A stretch of 11,392 nucleotides of DNA from JBMYQA01 sp049600855 (lineage in GTDB: Bacteria > Bacteroidota > Bacteroidia > Cytophagales > Flammeovirgaceae), in the NCBI GenBank assembly GCA_049600855.1, contig JBMYQA010000198.1, forward strand, positions 1 through 11,392. The letters run 5' to 3'. Position 1 is the first letter of the stretch. Every line of letters starts with the position of its first letter. Made by a program: the position numbers and the translations under genes. Positions 6,699-11,392 of this stretch are shown piece after piece. The notes under the pieces are model-generated. The model did no database searches. It was not told where the DNA came from and worked only from the letters and a program-made list of their open reading frames with translations.

Positions 6699-8459
6699 TC
6701 AGATATTTACGTGAGGTTCAAGTACTTGTAATTCTTTTTCAATTTGGTTTAAGAGCAAATTGCCATTGCCGTCAACCATTTTTTGAAGGTATTCAGGGAA
6801 TTGGTAGTTCTTATTTCCATACCAAGGCAAGAACCGCTTATTGCTGGTTAATTTTAATGCCCACAAGTCGGCATACCTGCTACTTGCAGAATCGCTTTGA
6901 ATGGCAAGGTTTTCAGCGGCATCTAAGATTAAGTTTGGAGTGATTTTTTGATTACTAAAGCACAAGGCTTCATTGATTGCCATGACAATCTCTCGTGGGC
7001 TTGCTCCTTTTCCAAAAAATACTTTTGCAGCTTGTTGTATCGCTTTATCCGAGCGATCTAACACACATGCTTTTTCAATGCTCTTGGCTACTGCATGGAT
7101 AATTTTTGGATAATCTATCGCCAATGGCATGAGTACAGGAATCGTGATAAATCGCTTTAATAACGCAGAAGACATGCGCCAACCACAATTACTCGTACCA
7201 ATGAAAAGTTGTTTGCCTTGCCTTGTTCGATCAGAAAGAAAAGTCAACATGCCTGCGATGACTGCTGAGCTTGCTCCTGAATCTAAATTTTGACCTTTTC
7301 TCGAAGTAGATAATGCTTCTGTAATTTCATCTGAGAAGGCAATATTCTTGTGGCTATTTAGTATTTGATGCTGTAATCGAACCGCTTGCTCTGTTGCTCC
7401 AACAATTCCTTTTTTGGGACTAACTAAAGAATAGAAGGGCAGACCGCTTTCATTAGCAGCAATAAGCGCCATATTGGTTTTACCTGTACCTGGCGCGCCA
7501 AGTAATAAGATATTGGCGACTTGATGGAGATTACCCTGTTGTACATTTTTGGCAGCTCTCAGTAAAATATCTAAGGCAACCTGAGTGTTTTGACCAGCAA
7601 GCTCAATTCCTTCCACTCTTTTGGTATTTAATACTTCGAGTGTGCCTTCTGAGATTTCAACAATATCTTTCGCTCGTTGATCACTGACGATTTTATAGGT
7701 TATGGGACTCGCTGTTCGATGGCTTGCTCGTGCAATTTTTTCTAAACTATGATTTGGCGTATTTGCTGTAAGCGAAGCAAGGATAGGAATCGTTAATCCT
7801 TCTTCAAGTACAGCTGCACGATAAGATTTGAATAGTGCTGCTGCAAAATCTAACTTTTGATCTTCATTGGGACAAGCAACGGTCACTTTAGGTAACACTT
7901 CAGATACCGTCTGATCAATGCTAGTCCTTCCATTGAAGATAATGTAGTTTTGAGATACTCTTACATCCATGCTATGGGCAAGTTGATGGGCTAGCTCAAT
8001 TGCAATGAGCTGATTTTCGTTGTGATAGCCGCTTTCCATATGGGGAAGCAGGTGATTGGTATAGTGAAAAAGAAAGAGAATTCGCATGGTTCTACCATCA
8101 CTCCAATTACTTGGGCGAGTATTTCGACACAACCGAAAAATAGAACGAATAATACCTGCAAATTCGCCCTCATCTACATCCATACCTGAACCACTTTCTA
8201 AATTGAATTGCCGTAGTAGATCGTCAATATTCAGTAGATCATCTGCATCTATTTCTGTTCGATCAAAATGAATGCCTGTAGAAAGTGAATACTGCAAAGT
8301 CAGCATCCCATATTCTTGTTTCACATATTGCTGTAGAATATCGAGTTCTTTTTGAATAAAGCTGTTTTCATCTAGGGCAAAATCTTGCAAATTCGCATCA
8401 GTAAAAATAACACTCTTGCCCTCTATATAGGGAAGAATAAGTTGTTGAGTAACATGCAT
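6699..8459 (-). CDS. Ycf46-like AAA+ ATPase
   Basis: A 586-residue soluble AAA+ ATPase. With the ATG at 8459 as residue 1, Walker A is GAPGTGKT at 321-328, Walker B IAFSDE at 373-378, sensor 1 IGTSN at 420-424, an arginine-finger candidate R436 in LLKRF, and sensor 2 GASPRE at 485-490. The N-terminal ~260 residues look like an inactive or divergent domain. The linker with LEVL at 274-277, followed by the ATPase core and VGATEQAVR (353-361, compare VGeSE-n-R), recalls Ycf46-type proteins. Those carry a degenerate N-terminal domain before one AAA+ domain. The frame extends to a TTG at 8483; the ATG is preferred because other genes here start with ATG. It probably remodels a protein partner, perhaps with the adjacent proteins. 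AAA+ identity is firm; the Ycf46 assignment is by pattern only. Confidence 0.85.
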   Translation of the reverse strand: MHVTQQLILPYIEGKSVIFTDANLQDFALDENSFIQKELDILQQYVKQEYGMLTLQYSLSTGIHFDRTEIDADDLLNIDDLLRQFNLESGSGMDVDEGEFAGIIRSIFRLCRNTRPSNWSDGRTMRILFLFHYTNHLLPHMESGYHNENQLIAIELAHQLAHSMDVRVSQNYIIFNGRTSIDQTVSEVLPKVTVACPNEDQKLDFAAALFKSYRAAVLEEGLTIPILASLTANTPNHSLEKIARASHRTASPITYKIVSDQRAKDIVEISEGTLEVLNTKRVEGIELAGQNTQVALDILLRAAKNVQQGNLHQVANILLLGAPGTGKTNMALIAANESGLPFYSLVSPKKGIVGATEQAVRLQHQILNSHKNIAFSDEITEALSTSRKGQNLDSGASSAVIAGMLTFLSDRTRQGKQLFIGTSNCGWRMSSALLKRFITIPVLMPLAIDYPKIIHAVAKSIEKACVLDRSDKAIQQAAKVFFGKGASPREIVMAINEALCFSNQKITPNLILDAAENLAIQSDSASSRYADLWALKLTSNKRFLPWYGNKNYQFPEYLQKMVDGNGNLLLNQIEKELQVLEPHVNI

Positions 8460-8514
8460 TGTTGTAAGTAATGAGATGGGCAAGACATACTTGCCTTGCC
8501 CTGATGTGAATAAA

Positions 8515-9345
8515 CTATTGATGAATAAAAGTGCCTAATTGATTAGGTGATCTAGGTTGAATATGCTTGGTGGTTTTCTTTGATGTTTGGGACTTCTTTT
8601 TAGAACCTGCAACAGGTTTTGTGTTTTTAATCCTACTACTATCCTTCCTTGATTTTCTTTTACATTTTACTCCCAAAACTTCAAGTTTATCCTCAAAGTC
8701 ATCTAAAATTTGTTGACAGGTTTGATCATAGATACCAATTGTTTCTGATAAGATGGTGTATTTACCATTTTCAATCATAATATCAGAAACGAATAGTTGA
8801 CCATTCGCTGCTTTGCTGACAATATGCGTATAATTCGAGTGTTTGGATACATCCGTAATAGTGTTAAAACCTACTTGGATACTCGCTTTCTGTACGCTTT
8901 GAATCAAAGCTTGCTCAAACAATTGATTATTTGTCGATGCAATCCCTTCTACAAATTGATTTGTTGTGGTTAGGAAGCTATTCAAAGAATTGGCTTCCAA
9001 AATTGTTTTGCTGGCGCTCAGGGTTTCTTGGGATTGACTATAAATGGGATATTGATAAGTAATATCAATAAATGTTTGTTTGGCTTTTGTCAAAACATCA
9101 TGTTCTGATTGTGAATGAGTTGACGCTTCTTGAATGACCTCAATAACGGGCATAAACACTTGGTTAATGCTATTTCCTGATAAAATACCTGTTTGGTTGG
9201 CCTCAACAGGAAGCATTAAGCCTTGATTTACAATTTCAGTTTTGAGATCTTGGAGTTGTTCTACTAAGGGAATAGCAGTATCATCTACACGTTGAACAAT
9301 AGTAGTTACTTCTTCCGCTACGGAAGTTTCTTGAACAGCACTCAT
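8515..9345 (-). CDS. Soluble protein with possible DUF2997-like segment
   Basis: I do not firmly recognise this 276-residue protein. The N-terminal ~150 residues are acidic to neutral, Ser/Thr/Gln-rich and predicted helical, without signal peptide or membrane segment. Residues about 195-225 carry a Y-T-I-L-S-E-T-I-G-I-x-D-Q-T-C pattern followed by a helix ending in LEVLG. This resembles the DUF2997 layout (E-x-x-G-x-x-G-x-x-C, helix, LG), with Cys210 at the conserved position. DUF2997 genes are known neighbours of Ycf46-like ATPases, and the next gene here encodes one, which strengthens the reading. The C-terminus (about 226-265) is very basic (many K, R, S) and could bind nucleic acid or acidic membranes. 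It lies 55 bases ahead of the ATPase start and 52 bases behind the membrane protein gene. The domain call is tentative. Confidence 0.75.
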   Translation of the reverse strand: MSAVQETSVAEEVTTIVQRVDDTAIPLVEQLQDLKTEIVNQGLMLPVEANQTGILSGNSINQVFMPVIEVIQEASTHSQSEHDVLTKAKQTFIDITYQYPIYSQSQETLSASKTILEANSLNSFLTTTNQFVEGIASTNNQLFEQALIQSVQKASIQVGFNTITDVSKHSNYTHIVSKAANGQLFVSDIMIENGKYTILSETIGIYDQTCQQILDDFEDKLEVLGVKCKRKSRKDSSRIKNTKPVAGSKKKSQTSKKTTKHIQPRSPNQLGTFIHQ

Positions 9346-9397
9346 AAGAATTTGTTTTTAAAAGATTTTCGTTAAAAAAATTACTAACGTACATTGG

Positions 9398-10384
9398 TTA
9401 TACAATCAGTCCTTTTGCCCGGTCTGAATAACTCATGTCTTGGTTGGTATCATCACCATTTCCTAAAGCTTGATTGGTGGCATTGGTTTGCTGATTTGCT
9501 CCTGCAAACATATCTCTACCAAATACTTCATTGATGATGGCAGTTTCTCTTGCCGTAAATTGTGGGACAAAAGGAATGTAGCGAAACCCGATACGATCTC
9601 CTTCTGGAAATTCCGCTAGGTATTCTAGGTTAACAGAACCATCATTCAAATTAGGAGAAAATGTAAAAACATGATATTGCATTTGAGCAATTAAATCTTG
9701 AACAGCATCCGAAATTTGTTGTTCTATCTCCCAAATATTTTGAGGTCTTTTCTTTCGCTGCATTTGATTGCGAATGAGATTGAAAACTGCGATAAAAGGA
9801 AAAAACAACCCATCGAATAAATGTCCTTTGATCGCTGACCAAATCAAGGTAAAATGAGTTACGACAAAGAGTAATGACATGCCAAGAGTCGGTAAAATAT
9901 AAATCAGAGTATTATTCAATCCATATGCCATCATTTTAGCCAAAAGAAATAAGGCAGGTATGATGAGAAATGAGAGTTTTAATAGCGTTATCCAAGGTGA
10001 TTTTTTCTTTTTATATCTTCCTAATCTATTGGAAACCGTATTTTGCTGAATCAAGAACAGTAAAATAATTTCCACAGCTAAGGTGATAAAAGCCAGCCGA
10101 TAGGGATTATCTCCCACACCAAAATGAGTACTTACATCAGAACTAAAACTTAGATCAAGATAAAACGCTGCATATACCAAACAATATGAAAAAATAGAGT
10201 TCATAATGGTTCTTGGGCTCACTTTAATCGGATGATTCTGAGGAGGTGTATACACGCTATTTTCATTGGATTCTCTTAATTCTGCGAAACGAAGACATAA
10301 AGCTTTTATGAGATGTAATAGCTCCCAAAGCTTTTTCAATGATGCTTCCTGAGCATCTATTGGGGATACTCCTATGATAATCAT
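9398..10384 (-). CDS. Multi-pass membrane protein of unknown function
   Basis: A 328-residue integral membrane protein. Hydrophobic segments lie at about residues 60-78, 96-114, 131-150, 158-182 and 190-205, giving four or five membrane spans. The N-terminal ~55 residues form a helical, soluble segment. The C-terminal ~120 residues (from about 207, after a basic QRKKRPQ stretch) form a soluble domain, probably cytoplasmic by the positive-inside rule. The extreme C-terminus is Asn/Gln/Asp-rich (about 295-320) and likely disordered. I recognise no family. The ATG overlaps the stop of the upstream lipoprotein gene as ATGA, so the two are probably made together and may interact. It could tether the AAA+ ATPase to the membrane; that is inference. 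Confidence 0.8.
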   Translation of the reverse strand: MIIIGVSPIDAQEASLKKLWELLHLIKALCLRFAELRESNENSVYTPPQNHPIKVSPRTIMNSIFSYCLVYAAFYLDLSFSSDVSTHFGVGDNPYRLAFITLAVEIILLFLIQQNTVSNRLGRYKKKKSPWITLLKLSFLIIPALFLLAKMMAYGLNNTLIYILPTLGMSLLFVVTHFTLIWSAIKGHLFDGLFFPFIAVFNLIRNQMQRKKRPQNIWEIEQQISDAVQDLIAQMQYHVFTFSPNLNDGSVNLEYLAEFPEGDRIGFRYIPFVPQFTARETAIINEVFGRDMFAGANQQTNATNQALGNGDDTNQDMSYSDRAKGLIV

Positions 10385-11166
10385 GATCGCACAAGGCTTT
10401 GAATGAGCGAATTAAAACTCGGATAACAACTAGCTTTTTGTAGCAATTGGGGATTAGCTTTTTGACTAGCATACACCATCATTAGATCTCCTGAAATTGA
10501 AGGCATGGGTTTAAACACATCATCAATTCCATCACTAATCAAGACGGTAAGTTTGTCCATTTGAGCATTGATGGCATGATGCCGATTAGCTTGGGTTAAA
10601 CTTCCCATGATATCACTCAGTTTAGCATTACGTTCTTGTTGCCAAAAAAAGGCCAACTGCTTTTTAAAACCTTGAAGTCGTAGTTGGATTTCGCGTTCTC
10701 TTTTATCTTTCAGGTAATGATAAGTTGCCAATTGATCTTTGTAGACCTTCATGACTTCATAGTAATCGAAGCTATTTACACCTTCTCGAATTGGTTCAAT
10801 TGGTTTTTGAGGAAATGGCTCAATAAAGATTTCAAGAAAAGGTTTTTCGCCATTTTCTTCAACTTCACCCACTGCAAACATTCCTCCTCTTGGGATAAAG
10901 TATTCATCCAAAAGGTAGTTGATTTGTTCTAATGGTGGCTGGGAATATTCGTTTTCTGTACTCTGGCTAAAATCACAAATAAGGGTAAACGAAACTGGTT
11001 TTAGTACATTGGATTGCGCTTCACTAGGGGAATCATGCACAAGTTTTTTCTCGATGTCTTCAGGTTTACAACAAGGCTCTTGGCTACAAGAGATTAGTGC
11101 GACTAGAAAATAAAGGAGATAAAGAATAGCCAGAAATCTAAAAATAAACTTCCAAAGTTTAGGCAT
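10381..11166 (-). CDS. Lipoprotein with von Willebrand factor A-like domain
   Basis: A 261-residue protein with an N-terminal lipoprotein signal: a basic start, hydrophobic residues about 8-26 and a lipobox LISC with Cys27 as the lipidation site. Residues about 58-235 look like a vWA fold: strand FTLICDFSQS with the DxSxS metal-site motif (D65, S67, S69), a second metal-site Asp in LISDG (D212), then a further strand LMMVYAS (228-234). A charged helix at about 150-180 is inserted. vWA domains bind proteins through a divalent metal, and they often work with AAA+ ATPases, one of which lies in this operon. It is the first complete gene of the minus-strand run, 53 bases behind the edge gene. Topology (periplasmic face or surface) is undetermined. 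The vWA call rests on motifs alone. Confidence 0.8.
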   Translation of the reverse strand: MPKLWKFIFRFLAILYLLYFLVALISCSQEPCCKPEDIEKKLVHDSPSEAQSNVLKPVSFTLICDFSQSTENEYSQPPLEQINYLLDEYFIPRGGMFAVGEVEENGEKPFLEIFIEPFPQKPIEPIREGVNSFDYYEVMKVYKDQLATYHYLKDKREREIQLRLQGFKKQLAFFWQQERNAKLSDIMGSLTQANRHHAINAQMDKLTVLISDGIDDVFKPMPSISGDLMMVYASQKANPQLLQKASCYPSFNSLIQSLVRS

Positions 11167-11219
11167 AATAAAATATGATTTAAGTGAAAAAATAAATTAC
11201 AGATTGGTGTAAGCACCCT

Positions 11220-11392
11220 TTAGTTGAAGGAATCTTTATAGGCATCCCATATGTTCCAACACTGACGTTCAGAAAAATTAAATTGGGCTGCAATATCCTT
11301 GATGGTAGGAGTGATTTTCATGTTCTTTTCTAGCATTTCTTCAATCATGCTGATGACAACAAATCGTTTGATTGTTTTGTCAGAAATGAAAT
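11220..11392 (-). CDS. C-terminal fragment of a gene with helix-turn-helix-like segment (partial)
   Basis: A minus-strand frame enters from the right edge and stops with TAA at 11220-11222; 56 residues are visible and the 5' end lies outside. The segment TPTIKDIAAQFNFSERQCW reads like a helix-turn-helix: a helix with I-K-D-I-A-A-Q-F, a turn at N-F-S, then a recognition helix E-R-Q-C-W-N-I-W. The sequence before it (from about F-V-V-I-S-M-I-E-E-M-L) is helical. No stops interrupt the frame. It precedes the lipoprotein gene by 53 bases in the same direction, so it may be the operon's first gene or regulator. Identity beyond a possible DNA-binding protein is unknown. Confidence 0.6.
   Translation of the reverse strand, partial: FISDKTIKRFVVISMIEEMLEKNMKITPTIKDIAAQFNFSERQCWNIWDAYKDSFN

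Noticed and set aside
6608..6943. 111-residue plus-strand open frame spanning the aminotransferase/AAA+ junction
   Set aside because: Antisense to two well-supported genes; composition not protein-like.
9370..9389. 5-bp inverted repeat CGTTA/TAACG between the membrane protein and DUF2997-like genes
   Set aside because: Too short and A/T-rich to separate from chance; no supporting motif.
11205..11216. Short GGTG/CACC stem after the edge gene as a terminator
   Set aside because: Only four base pairs, with no T-run following on the minus strand.

Overview
The window looks like an accessory region (plasmid or integrated mobilizable/conjugative element) of an AT-rich member of the Bacteroidota. 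The evidence is indirect: low G+C by eye, ATG starts without clear Shine-Dalgarno sequences, a MobC/relaxase pair of the type common in that phylum, and many overlapping or nearly abutting genes. No ribosomal, tRNA or core metabolic gene is present, so finer placement is not possible.

Layout. (1) Positions 1-588 have no convincing gene. Positions 199-430 hold a dense set of perfect palindromes and hairpins, including a 17-bp inverted repeat. Lying just upstream of relaxosome genes, they are the best candidate for an origin of transfer. (2) Positions 589-2460 (+) form a mobilization operon: a MobC-like ribbon-helix-helix relaxosome protein, a MobA/VirD2-type relaxase with an intact histidine triad, and a small unknown protein. 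Each overlaps the previous gene. (3) Positions 2471-11166 (-) form a convergent, tightly packed run of seven genes. In transcription order these are a von Willebrand factor A-like (vWA-like) lipoprotein, a multi-pass membrane protein, a soluble protein with a possible DUF2997-like segment, a Ycf46-like AAA+ ATPase, a DegT/DnrJ-type PLP aminotransferase, and two paralogous VirD4/TraG-type coupling ATPases. (4) At the right edge lies the C-terminal end of a further minus-strand gene with a helix-turn-helix-like segment.

How it may work. The left part reads as a DNA-processing module: MobC and the relaxase nick the nearby origin, and one or both coupling ATPases pass the relaxase-DNA complex to a secretion channel. 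No channel genes (VirB/TraA-Q type) are visible, so the element either borrows a channel or encodes it outside the window. The distinctive part is the minus-strand operon. AAA+/vWA pairing is a known chaperone arrangement, and Ycf46-type ATPases are known to sit next to DUF2997 and DUF1257 (Ycf35) proteins. Here such a set appears to be anchored to the membrane (lipoprotein plus multi-pass protein) and directly coupled to an aminotransferase and two substrate-recruiting ATPases. I regard this combination as the candidate undescribed system, possibly a remodelling or maturation device for transfer machinery or a secreted substrate. That function is inference only.
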